Shown here: in pieces, positions 46,201 to 56,720 of the stretch
Layout of the letters: every line of letters starts with the position of its first letter
How positions within the stretch are numbered: the first letter of the stretch is position 1
Origin: Hydnum rufescens UP504
Lineage: Eukaryota; Basidiomycota; Agaricomycetes; Cantharellales; Hydnaceae
Length of the DNA: 64,000 bases
Reading direction: 5' to 3'
Assembly (NCBI GenBank): GCA_014904985.1
Contig: MU128953.1
Location: 170,869-234,868 of the forward strand
Program-made: the position numbers and the translations under genes
Notes under the pieces: generated by a model
Database searches by the model: none
The model's input: the letters and a program-made list of their open reading frames with translations, nothing else
Told to the model about the DNA's origin: nothing

Positions 46201-47900
46201 CTCAGGGACGACCCGGGAAAACAGTAGAAAGGAAGACATCATCGATCAGACACTGACATGCCCCTCATAGATGTACATCGCCATGTTCTCAATGATGCAC
46301 TCCACCAGCGCCGCAGGTGACTCCGCCTTCACCGACATCACTCTCCCCACTGACAGAAAGGCTACCATCATCGCTAAAGATCGCCATCAACGCACTCGTC
46401 AGAGACACTGTCACACTCGTCAGGGAGGGTGTCAGGGAAGACTCCGCCTCTCGCCGCGCACTCCGCCCCCTGGACCACGACCTCGACACCGCTCTCGCTC
46501 ACCGCGACGACGATCTCATCGCTTGGGCTAATGACCCTAGACCTCTCGACTTCGGAAACAACACCCACGCCACCCTCCTCCGCATCCTCAACGTGGGCAC
46601 TTCCGCCTCCGTTCTCTCTCTACCTGGCCCAAAGGGAAAGGACCTCACTCCCGCCGAATTCGCTGCCTCCCTCTATCATCTCGCGGGACCAGACTCTCAC
46701 AACAGGCGCATCACCGACCCCTTCCTCCCAAAGGGCTCCGCCCATCCCGTCTTCGTCATCGCTTTCGAGCACCTCCACGCCCTCCTCGGATCATCAAAGA
46801 ACGACACTCGCGACTTCGCCATCCGCATCTTCGCAAAGGCCCTCCCCCGCTTCGGCATTCGCCACGTCCCCACCGCCCCCGTCCCAACTGGCTCTGGCGC
46901 TCCTGTAAAGAGACCCGTATGGAACTCCTGGATCTCCCTTGGAAGACCACACCCCGTAGACGTCCAGGTACATGGGCCCTCCCTCTCAAAACACTCCCGC
47001 TTCGTTCTCTGCCTCTCAGCGCGGCCAGGCTTCCGCTCAGAAGTCCCACGCCGACGCCCCTTGGGCTTCAACAGACTTCACCCTCAATGACCTCCCCTCC
47101 TCCTCACCAGAGACTCCCTCCCCATCGACTGGTCCCTCCCTCCCGACTCCGCAGACTCCATCGCCGCCGTCTACAAATGGGTCCATGCTAACTTCGCCTT
47201 CGCCAATCCCCTCCATCGGTTCGCCCTCATTCTTGCCATTGTCCTCGCAAAGTGCGCACCTTCCCACTCCTTCCCGAAGATCCTCCACCCCTCCCTCTTC
47301 GATCCTGCCGCCCGCGCTTTCACCCCAGATGGAAAGAACATCAGATTCGTCACCAAATTGAACAGCAAGGGCCACCACAACCAGGCCATCCTCTTCAACA
47401 TGTGGGCCGTCTACATCATCGCCCTTGTCGACTCTGACAGCCCCATGGGCTCCCTCTCCGCAGACAAAAAGGGTATGGGCCCCGCTTGGACTAAGAAACA
47501 TGGCTCAAAGGGCATCTCTTCCGCAATGCTCATCTTTCTCGGCATCGCTTGGGGGTCTAGTATCACCAAACTCGTTGGTGGATACACTGGCATCCATTGG
47601 GGCATCAGGTCAAAACGCGAAATCATCACCCTCTTCAACTCCTTCTCTGCCTCCCTCAACGCTGATCCCACCTTTGGCCCTTATGATGCTGTCGCTTCCC
47701 TCATCGGCCACCCTAATGCTTCCGCTCTCGCCACTTCCCAGGGCCTCAACATCAGAGCCTCTCCCTTGCCTTCTCTCCCTTCCTCCTCTTCTGCTCCCCC
47801 TGGAAAACGCCCCCTCCCTCTCAATCTCTCTCCTTCCTCCCCTCCCTTTGACAATGACTTCCTGGATGGCCCCTCCTCTCACAAACGCATCCATCTCTAA
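43271..47900 (+). pseudogene. Cassette 2 gene 2, paralogue of the 1342-aa protein, with frameshifts
   Basis: Start MTDLEENNQPTG; first exon 43271-43335 is 65 bp like its paralogue. Conserved blocks in order: HRLDYRLTVANSIGLGAIIPN, DEAWLAMAPH, TVTCKYGQDQQIG, ACGVLLNLATCEALF, RDLRLEQVYTLDL, YDWVSYPVQAML, ERSLAYAYTGSAKVISRSL, SVLSLPGPKGKD, NSKGHHNQA, GPAWTKKHGSKG, THWGIRSKR-like IHWGIRSKRE, GPYDAVASLIGH and the C-terminus SSHKRIHL. At least eight one-base shifts are visible, near 43840-43880, 44310, 45085, 45430, 45670, 46385, 46960 and 47095, several in runs of one base. The last exon uses C-ending codons heavily, unlike cassette 1. Long conserved stretches between shifts show the protein was under selection until recently, or that the consensus has errors. 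Confidence 0.6.
46003..46222 (+). repeat. Four GGGTCGTC palindromes in intron 6 of cassette 2 gene 2
   Basis: At about 46003-46036, 46055-46091, 46132-46166 and 46184-46222, such as TTTCCCGGGTCGTCTC with matching GAGACGACCCGGGAAA. Outer spacers also pair (GGGCGGATATTGACGTG with CACGTCAATATCCGCCC), giving a nested inverted repeat. The intron is 45975-46269. Confidence 0.9.
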
Positions 47901-50560
47901 CTCCTCTCTTCTCCTCTCTTCCTTCTCTATACTCCTTATTCTGGTTTATACTCCTTTGCTTTCCTCTCCTTATTCTTGTTTATATACCCTCTGAGATATT
48001 CTCCTTTCTCTCTTTTCCTCTACTCTCTCTCCTGTAATATATCTCTACTCTTACTTACTGCCCCCTAATATATTCTCTACTCCTTCCTGCCCCCCTAATA
48101 TATTCTCTACTCCTTCCTCTCCCCCCTCCTCCTTCCTTCTCCCTTCTGCACAGCCACCCCTTCTTATTCTTACCTTTTCCACTCACTCCACACTACTCAT
48201 CTTATCTCCTCTCAACTTCTCATTCTCTCTTCCTCATCTCTTCTCTCTCCTACTCCAATTATCCCCTACTACTTACTCACTTCCCACATCATCTCCCAAC
48301 TACCTCAATCAATTCCATCAATTATACTCTATTCTACTCCTCAAATTCCTCCCTTTCCTTTCATTATCATATTCCATCATCAATATCCCTTCTCCAACTC
48401 CTTCCTTTCCCCTCATTTTCTATTTTCCTTAGCCCCCCCCCCCCCAATTCCCACTTCAACTTCCCAATTTCATTTCATACTCAATCCATTCCACTCTCTC
48501 TATTCCACACTCTCACATTCCCTTAACCCACACTTACTCACTTAAACATCCACACCCCTCCCACCCCCTAATCCCCAAATATCTCCCTCACTTTCACTCA
48601 AATCTATTCCAATTTCTTTATCTCTCCCAATCTCCACTACACAACTCAATTTCACTCTCTCTCCCAATCCACTCCCAAAATCCTCTCAAATTTCCACATC
48701 AATCTCTACCACATCCACATCAATCACATTAATCCTTCCCCTTCTACAATCATTCTCTCTTATCTTCAATTCCATCATTTCTCCTCTTTTTCCATTATTA
48801 ATCTCAATTATTCTCCTCCCCCTTTATCTCTCTCACTACCCATACAATCTACTCCAACCAACCACTTCCCATTCTCTTCACAACTCAATTTCCTTCCACA
48901 ACCCATATACCATATTTCTTTATTTTCATATCTCCTTCACTTTTAATCCTTTTCACTTCATTCCTTTTTCATCATTTCAACCCTAATCCCCCTTTCTCCC
49001 ACTTACCATTCCTTTTTTCTCCCACATATATCAACCCCACCACATCCAAATCTCCATCATTTCCCCCCAACCCTCACCTCTTACACCTCCTCATCTTACC
49101 CTCACTCCAATATACCTCTAGTACTCATCACATTTTCAATACACTCTCAACACCTCCATCATCACTCTCAAATCACATCTAAACTACACATCTCCTCACT
49201 CAAACACCAACCCCACCTTAGCAACTCAATTTCTTCATCTCTCCACACACCCTTTCATTCTCAATTCAATAATCTAATCATCCCCTCTAGCACACTCAAC
49301 TAGCACAATTCCTCCTTACACCCCCCACATCACTTACCATTATCCATCCCCTCTTCATCCCTTAACCATTCAGCCTCCTTAATAATCCCACTCCCAAATA
49401 CTCCTACCTCTAGTATATAACTACCTACTCCTCTATTCTCCAATCCCTTACAACATTCACAATATATCTCAATCATTCCCTTCTCTTCATTCCCTTTATT
49501 AACTCATCAACAACAATCACTCCTTCCTCCACTTCTCTCACAGCCTCATCCTCATCCTCTCCCCTCTCTCATCAATCATCTTAGGCAATACTCCTCATAC
49601 ATCACCATTCATTTACATCATCACAACCAACCCTTTCCCCTTAGTCCTTCTTCCTCCATCCCTCTCTCCTCTCTCCACCTCCTTTATCTTTCCTCCACTT
49701 ACTCACCCTTACTTCCCCTTATCTCTCTTTACAGTACACAATCAAACAGAACTAGCTCACAAACTAGTTCACTTCTCTTCTCTTGCCACAATAAAACCCT
49801 ACTACATACAACACCCATCCAAACCACCCAACTACCTCCTCAAAACCACCCAACTGCCCAACTACCTCCTCAAACCCCCCAACTACCTCCTCAAATCAAT
49901 CCAATATCCAATCCACTTCTCTTCTCTTCATACCTCTTCATTTCAACTCCTCCTTTCATTATTAAATCCCACCTATTCCATCTCTCCACAATCATCACAA
50001 TTCATTCTTCCTCCACTTCAATTTCTATTTACCTCACATCCACCCAACCATCCCCACTCCCATTCAATTTTCCTCCTTTTCTCTAATACCCAATCCCTTA
50101 AGCCCAATATACAACTCTCCATTATCTAACCAACATCACTCAACCACTTCACATCCAACCTCTCCACCAGTCATATTCATAAATACACACTCACCCACCA
50201 CTCGCAATCTCTAAATCCTCAATTCCTCATCAACTTTTCATCACATTCACTTCCTAACATATCACCCACAAACCTACCACCCATACCTACCACATCATAC
50301 CACACATCACTTCCATCCATTAAAACACCCACTATCCACCTCATTTTCTCTCTCTTTCCATCCTCTTAAACTCTATTTTTCTATTTTCTTCCTCACTTTT
50401 CATCCAATTCTTTTCTTTCAATAACCTCCCCCAGATATACAATCAAGCATACACTCACCCCAACCAGTTCCACCATGTCCAAACTCAATCTCCTCACTTG
50501 CAATAGCACACCTCTCAACTCTCAGTACCTCCAGTATTCATCATCATTACACAACCCAGA
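47901..50560 (+). other. Extended G-depleted tract after cassette 2 gene 2
   Basis: No G at all from 48433 to 49120 (688 bp) on the plus strand, with G rare elsewhere in the block. No gene, palindrome or short-period tandem explains it. CTCC, TCCA and CACT words are common. It begins right after the gene 2 stop. Confidence 0.9.
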
Positions 50561-52380
50561 TCTCACACATCTGTAAACACAACAGAAAGCATCATCCAAC
50601 CATTCTAACCACTGGCTTTGAACAACAGCACCACAAATGAAGCTAAGCACTCACTTTCCTTCAGCCATCAGAGAAACAAGAGTGAGGAGGGGATTAGCCA
50701 AGGAAAAGTGCTAGTCACTGGCCAAGGGGCTCAGTGACTATCTAAGCCTCAAGTGGTGTGTCAGTTAGCACCCTGCAAGTGGCCACTTACTCAGTAGAGT
50801 CACACTCATACATCACTCTCCCATATCCATCTCTGCCCCATGCTCTATGCTCACAGATTGTGTGTCTAGGTTATTGGTCTCAACAAGGGAATCTATATTA
50901 AGCACTGGAAGTGCAAAGTTTGATTGTCTTTCCCCTCATTGCCACTTTGCAAAGTGCTGTTCAACTGCTCCTGGTGTCAGGGGAAATTGTACAAGACAAT
51001 GTAAAGTAACCAGATGCTTGATAGGCTCTGAACACGAGAATGTTGACTGTGATTGCACCTAAGTAAATGAGATGGTGATTCATTGTTAGAATGGAATGTA
51101 TGCATAGAGTAGAATTTCTCTATCTGAAGACTGTTCTTTGCTGAGACCTGAAGATAGAGACAGAGAAGCTAACAAGGGCACAGCACACAAGTGGAGATGC
51201 AGAGAAGTACAGAAATAGAGAAATGGAGAAGTAAACAGGCACACAAGGAGTGATAACAGGAGGAGAAATGAATGGATGGAGAAGAAATGAGGGTGTCTGA
51301 GGGAGTGGAGTAATCTTAATTAAGTGGTATCTCTATCTGAATTAGGGTAGGAACTGTTGGAGGGATAAAGTGTGTATGGTGATAAGCAGAAAGCAAGAAG
51401 CATTAGTGATAGAACTGTGCAGTGTGCAGTGTGTAGTGGATAATGAGTCTGTGAGAGAGAGAGAGATGTTGGTGATATAAAACAAGTATTTGGAATCTCT
51501 TATGGGTGTTTCTAGTTGTTAATAGCAGTGGACTGCCTGTTTGAGATGGTGGTACTTGCTAAGCTCTAGGTTGAGTGGTTGATGAGGTATGGGGGATTAC
51601 AAGACTTGGACTAGGCTAGACTAGGTGCACTAGTGTTGGAAAGAGGGTGTTACAGGGGTGTGAGGGGCATGGGAGTAGGAGAGAATTGTAGCTACTCTCT
51701 GTGGGGTGAGGAGCTGAAGATAATGTGGATAGGTGGGCCTAGTTGAGGAGTTATGGTGATTGGAAGATGTGTATAGAGTTGGAGTAGAGTTTGCACTATA
51801 TGGATTAGGGAGACATTGTAATTTGATGTTGATGACATGGGATGGAATATATAATGAAGGGACACATGAGTGCCTCCCAGATTCAAGAGGGCACTCAGTG
51901 TCATACTTGGACAAAGTGGAGTCGACAGATTGGGAGCAGGAATGAGGGGAAGGTGAGAAGAGGTAATGACACTGCACTCAGCACTAGCTTTGGGCAGAGG
52001 AGCTGGACACAGAGCTAAGGACTGGCTTTGCTCTGAGTCCAGGGGGAAAGAGTGTGAGGGAGTGGGGATCATGGTGAAAGACATAAAGTAGTGACTGGCC
52101 AAGTGGGACAGTGACTATCTAAGGAGAGGATGGGGGATGAGAGGAAGGGAGTGTGCTACTCACTGCTTTCCTGCTAGGGTGGAGAGGTGTTACTTGCAGA
52201 CTAGGAAAGGGCTTGTTATTAGTGGCGACTAGACAGGAGAACCAGATGACTAGATAGAAGGAGAGTAGAGACAGAGGTTGATGGTTTCTGACTAGGTGAT
52301 GAAGATCTGGGGAAAGGTTAACTATAGATTGTGTGGAATGTGGGATATATAGATGAGTTTTGAGTGGTAACTTAATTAGA
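50561..52380. other. Unassigned DNA, base composition shifts from G-poor to C-poor
   Basis: From about 51060 the plus strand becomes purine-rich. A diverged minisatellite head (AATCTCTTATGGG, GGTGGTACTTGCTAAGCTCTAG) lies at 51495-51600. Short open frames exist but show no domain. GACTGGCCAAG..GTGACTATCTAAG occurs twice (50730, 52090). Confidence 0.45.
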
Positions 52381-53345
52381 TAATACACTATATTACAGAT
52401 AATGAGGTGAGATGATGGAAGGGTATTAATATGGAGATATTGAAGAGGAGTTGATTATTTGTTCCTATTGAGAAGAATGTGTTAAGGTGGAGTGGTAAAG
52501 AGAGATAAAAATGGAGTGTGAGATTAAGTGAGATAGTGGCACAAGGCTGGGAAGGGAAGAATGGAATAAAGTAAATAAAATAAAATAACAATAGAGTGAG
52601 AATGAGATAGGTGGGACAAGGCAGGAAGATGAGAATGGAAAAGAATGGAATAAGGTGAAGTAGATGAAAATGGACTAGGAGGTGAATAGAGAATAGGGGG
52701 GGATGTAAATGAGTAAAATGAAGATTGTAGAAGAGATTTGGTGGAATGTGGGAAGATGAGAAAGGAGAGGAATGGAATAAAGTAGGGGAGATGGGGGTGA
52801 AATGCGGGAATGTAAAAAGGGGAAGAATGGAATGAATTAAATAGAATAAATGAGATAGGTGGTGGAACCTGGGAATGTAAAAAGGGGAAGGAGGGAACAA
52901 ACTAAAAGAGAAGAAAATGAGAGTAAATGAGAGGGGTACAACCTGGCAACCCAGCAAGGTGAGAAAGAAGAAGAATGGAATAAAATGAAAGAGATAGGGG
53001 GTAAACCTAGGCAATGGGAAGAATGGAATGAATTAAATAGAATAAATGAGATAGGGGATACAACCTGGCAACATAAGAAAGGGAAGAATGGAATAAACTA
53101 AAGGAAAGAAAATGGAGTAAATGGGAAGGGTACAACCTGGCAAGGTGGGAAAGAAGAAGGATGGAATAAAGTGAAAGGAATAAAGATGAAGTAGGAGCAA
53201 CTGAATAGAGAATGGAGGGTATATAAATGAAGTTAAACTGACAGAAATAAAAATGGAGCAGGAGTAACTGAATAGAGAATGGAAGGGATATAAATGAAGT
53301 TAAAAACTAAAACAAATAAAAATGAAGTAGGAGTAACTGAATGGA
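52381..53345. repeat. Purine-rich degenerate tandem repeat, second copy
   Basis: Same family and orientation as 6341-7330: GAATGGAATAAAGT, AAAATGGAGTAAATG, GGTACAACCTGGCAA, and a closing ATATAAATGAAGTTAAACT block that is repeated twice. The minus-strand open frame (Phe/Ser/His-rich) is a composition artefact. Confidence 0.6.
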
Positions 53346-53359
53346 GAATAAAAGAGATG

Positions 53360-53462
53360 TGATTGGGTTAAATATGCTGACATAATATGCTGACATAATA
53401 TGCTGACATAATATGTGCTTGTGTAAACAACCCGGGCCGGAAATAGCCGACCGGGCCGAGAT
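53360..53462 (+). repeat. GCTGACATAATAT plus GGGCCG leader, second copy
   Basis: Three ATGCTGACATAAT units, then GTGCTTGTGTAAACAACC, CGGGCCGGAAATAGCCGACC and GGGCCGAGATAGCCG. It matches 36480-36632 and ends where the next repeat family starts. Confidence 0.75.
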
Positions 53463-54212
53463 AGCCGGTTGGGTTGGGTTATATAGGACTGTATCAGATG
53501 GGTAAAGTGGAGAGGGAAAATCTCCTGGGGTGTGGGGGTGGGGCCCATGCCACAGTGGACAGAGAGGGTGGGGGGTGGAGGACTGCCCCCATGTGCCCTG
53601 TGTGTGTGCACTGGCTCACTGTGCAGTGGGCAGTGGGGCAGCAAGTGGTATTGGCCTACAATAGTCTTGGTAGTGGTATTGGCTACCTGGGATATGACTG
53701 GGTTGACTGAGTGGTTGTATGTTCAGTGCAAGGTGTATGCTCAGCTCAGCCACATTGCATAGGACCAAGATGTATGGTTGGCAGTATGCCACCATCTGTG
53801 TATAGGAGCCCCTGGCATCCCGCATACGACCGAGTCGTATGCTCAGTGACAGCCCTCTGTTCAACATGGGCAGCCTGGCGCATAGCATACAACTGAGCTG
53901 TATGCTCAGGAGTACACCCACCTTCTATGTGCAGTACCCTCAGCTTCCCAGCATACGACTGAGTCGTATGTTCAGTGACAGCCCTTTGTTCCAAATGGGG
54001 GCACTCAGCCACATGGCATACAACTGAGGTGTATTCCTGGCAATACCCCCATCTTCTATGTGGAGTACCCTCAGCTTCCCGGCATACGACTCGGTCGTAT
54101 GTTCAGTGGCAGCCCGCTGTTCAACCTGGGCAGCTCGGCCACATGGCATACAACCGAGGTGTATGGTCGGAAGTGCCTCATCTTCTATGTGCAGTACCCT
54201 CGGCTTCTGAGC
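53463..54212 (+). repeat. Third palindrome family, left block (duplicate of 57938-58680)
   Basis: Starts GGTTATATAGGACTGTATCA and leads into three to four units with CATACGACCGAGTCGTATG and CATACAACTGAGGTGTAT. It is nearly identical to 57938-58680, apart from a few one-base losses. It stops inside a palindrome (GAGCATACGA) where LINE sequence begins. Confidence 0.85.
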
Positions 54213-55863
54213 ATACGAGTCTTGAATCGTAGGGAATCGTTATTCGGATGACTTTTTCTCGTACGCTCCACTGAGGTCAATGAACTTAGAAGTGCGCTCA
54301 GATCCCGCGTCGGTTCCGAAGAGATCAGTGATGTTAATTACGCCTTCTGAGTCCAGGAGTAGGGGTCTCCAGTCGTCGTACAGGGGGCAGTCTAGGAGGA
54401 TGTGGGTTCGTGTTTCAAGGCGTTCCCCGCAGCAGCATGTCTCGTTTTCGTCCGGTACAAAACATTTATAGTATTGGCCTATGAAGGCGTGTCCCGTACG
54501 GCATTGGACTAGTCGGCTGAATGATTTTCGCGAGAGTGATTTGAATGGTTTGTTAAGACGCAGAAGTGGGGGGTTGACGTTGCACATAGAATACTCTGTG
54601 GGCCGGTTTTGTGAGGGATCGTTCGCCCATCGTAGTTGCCAGTCTTTGAGCAGGCGTTGGTTGTTCAAGTTGCCGACATATGCGTTAGATGCTGAGTATG
54701 GGTATATGGAGGGGAGGAGTGATCCGCTTTTCGCTAGGGTGTGGGCTTTCTTGTTGCCCCTGATCTTGTGGTGACCCGGGACCCATTTCAACTTGATTTT
54801 GCATGCTGGGCGTTCGTCGAGGAGCTTAAGGATGCACCCTCTGAAATGGGATGATTGATTTTGGGCGATGCCTGGGGTGGTGGTGAATATGCGTTGGAGG
54901 GCTGAGGTGTTATCTGAGTAGAAGATAATGTGCAGGGGGAGCGTTGTTGGACGGTGTGTGTCTAGCCAAGATGTGAGGTGTTCGGCTACTTGGGCGAGGC
55001 CTTCCATCTCGGCATCATATACTTCCACATGAGGTCCGGTGCCACCTTTGTCTTGGAGCAAAACATTGCCACGACGAAAGGCTGCATATCCGAATCCAGT
55101 TTTACAAGAGCCACGGTCAAACGAAAGTGATCCATCAGTGTACATTAAGAAACAAGACTCATCGTTGGAAAGTTTCTTAGCCTCTTTCTTGTGCTCCAGC
55201 GCCCACTCCTTCTTTCGTGATTTACCAGCTTCGTTTGTTGGGATAGTGAGTCTTAGGCGGTTGTCAAGATCATCAAAGGTTCATGCCCAGGGTGGCTCGC
55301 TCCAGAGTAGTGTAATTTCCGCATTGCGGTTGAACATACGGGCATTTTCCATATCCTTGTACACTCCTTGTCCTTTTCAGTCATTTTTCGGATACAGATG
55401 TTGGTTGATTTGAAGCGACGGTGGGCTGGATGCAGGATAGGGAAAGGGGGGGTGTTGGAATCTGTGGGGATGAGGTGGGATCAGTTGCAGGGAAGGCAGC
55501 TAATTACAGGGTTGTCAGCATCTAGTTTGGCAAAGTGATTAGCTGCACATCGGATAATGAACTCTATTCTAAGGTCAACTGGGGGGATTGAGCATTCAAT
55601 CTTGAGAGCATAAATTGGGGTCATTCTGAATGCTCCCGATCATGGTGTGGAGGGCACGATTCTGAATGCTAGAGAGTAGTTTCGTATGCGTGGATCGGTA
55701 GTTCCACCATGTCAGTACACCGTAGGTCATCATTGGAACAATTCCCCCAAGGTATATTAGGTGGTGTTGGGTGTGGTGCATTCCACCAGTAGAGTTGCCA
55801 AGGATAGACATGGCGTTGACGGCTCTCAGTTCCTTGTCTGTGACCTTGCAGACATGGGGAGTT
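54213..55863 (-). pseudogene. Non-LTR retrotransposon (LINE), 3' part with RNase H
   Basis: Minus strand. Upstream part (55863-55600) is the end of the RT domain: ELRAVNAMSILGNSTGG and GGIVPMMTYGVLTWWN. Then, after a shift near 55605, ALKIECSIPPVDLRIEF. The RNase H domain follows from about 55180: MYTDGSLSFDRGSCKTGFGYA, HVEVYDAEMEGL, IIFYSDNTSALQ, LKWVPGHHKIRGNKKAHTLAK. The last catalytic Asp of the GNExAD motif is His here. A C-terminal CCCGERLETRTHILLDCPLYDDWR zinc-like motif ends the protein near 54240. A TGA at 55281-55283 replaces a Trp in the usual WAWTFDD-like linker. Such proteins copy their own RNA at the target site. This copy is dead. Confidence 0.85.
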
Positions 55864-56547
55864 GTCAGGGTTCGCCCCCAACTCCGGTCAACTCCGGTCA
55901 ACTCCGGTCAACTCCGGTCAACTCCGGTCAACTCCGGTCCTCGTCCGCCCACCTCCAGTCCGGTTCTCCACTTATTTCCCTCGCCCAAGTCCACTTTGCT
56001 TCCGGCTTGATTCTGGTTTGACTCCAGTCCAACCTATCTTGGTTTCATTTCCTTTTCATTTCCCTTTCATTTCCCATTGCTTCCAGTTCACCCCCTGGCC
56101 GAGTTCCTGTTCCTGTTCCTGTTCCTGTCCCCTTTAACCACCTCCAGTTTAGCGATCACTCCCCCGTAGTATAGTCATCATGTATATAGTTGTTGAGACG
56201 AAGTCCAGAGACCCCAGCTTTGGTCTCTTCAGGATTTCCGCTGTTACTCTGGACTACAGGTCAGCCTTCATGTATTCCGTATTCGTATTACATAATCTCA
56301 GGATTCCGCTGTTACTCTGGACTACAGGTCTGAGTATTTTCCAGTTGACTCCACGAGCTTAAGGACCGCTGTCTCGTTTCCGCCTAGTCCCTTCCGGGCT
56401 GCTGGATTGCCTCTCCGTCCTCTCCTATCTCATTATCTCATTCCTGCCCGGATTCTCTCGGACTTAGCCGGACTATACACTGGACTTAGCCGGAATTATC
56501 TGTGTTGTATATTTGTTTGGTGCTCTCGTCGCAGCGTGGCCCTGACA
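55864..56547. mobile_element. Complete LTR-like element (solo LTR) inside the LINE
   Basis: Ends TGTCAGGG and CCCTGACA, 684 bp, with GGAGT on the left and GGAGG on the right as a likely 5-bp target duplication with one change. It splits the LINE RT between WLGIHLGF and TPHVCKV. The copy at 3658-4207 is the inverted, truncated relative. No coding sequence. Confidence 0.8.
55879..55938 (+). repeat. ACTCCGGTCA tandem repeat (six units)
   Basis: Six uninterrupted 10-bp units at the left end of the LTR-like element, followed by a CTCGTCCGCCCACC stretch. The corresponding end of the other copy is missing. Confidence 0.95.
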
Positions 56548-56720
56548 GGAGGTGAACATTAGTTTTGAATCCCAGATGAATTCCCAGCCATTTGGTCCTT
56601 TGGAGTGGCTTGATCACTCTTTGGGGGTCTATCTTTGAGGCTGGGATGATGAGGTCACAGGGTTCTTGACGTATGTGCCATGAAGTGGGTAACACAAGTT
56701 TTGACGAACAGTCTTAACAG
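56548..56720 (-). pseudogene. LINE reverse transcriptase fragment upstream of the LTR insertion
   Basis: Minus strand: LPTSWHIRQEPCDLIIPASKI, then VIKPLQRTKWLGIHLGF, the part of a LINE RT just after the catalytic region (KxLGIxLD-like). It is continuous with the 55863-54213 segment once the LTR is ignored. Nothing of the catalytic YxDD box remains. Confidence 0.7.
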
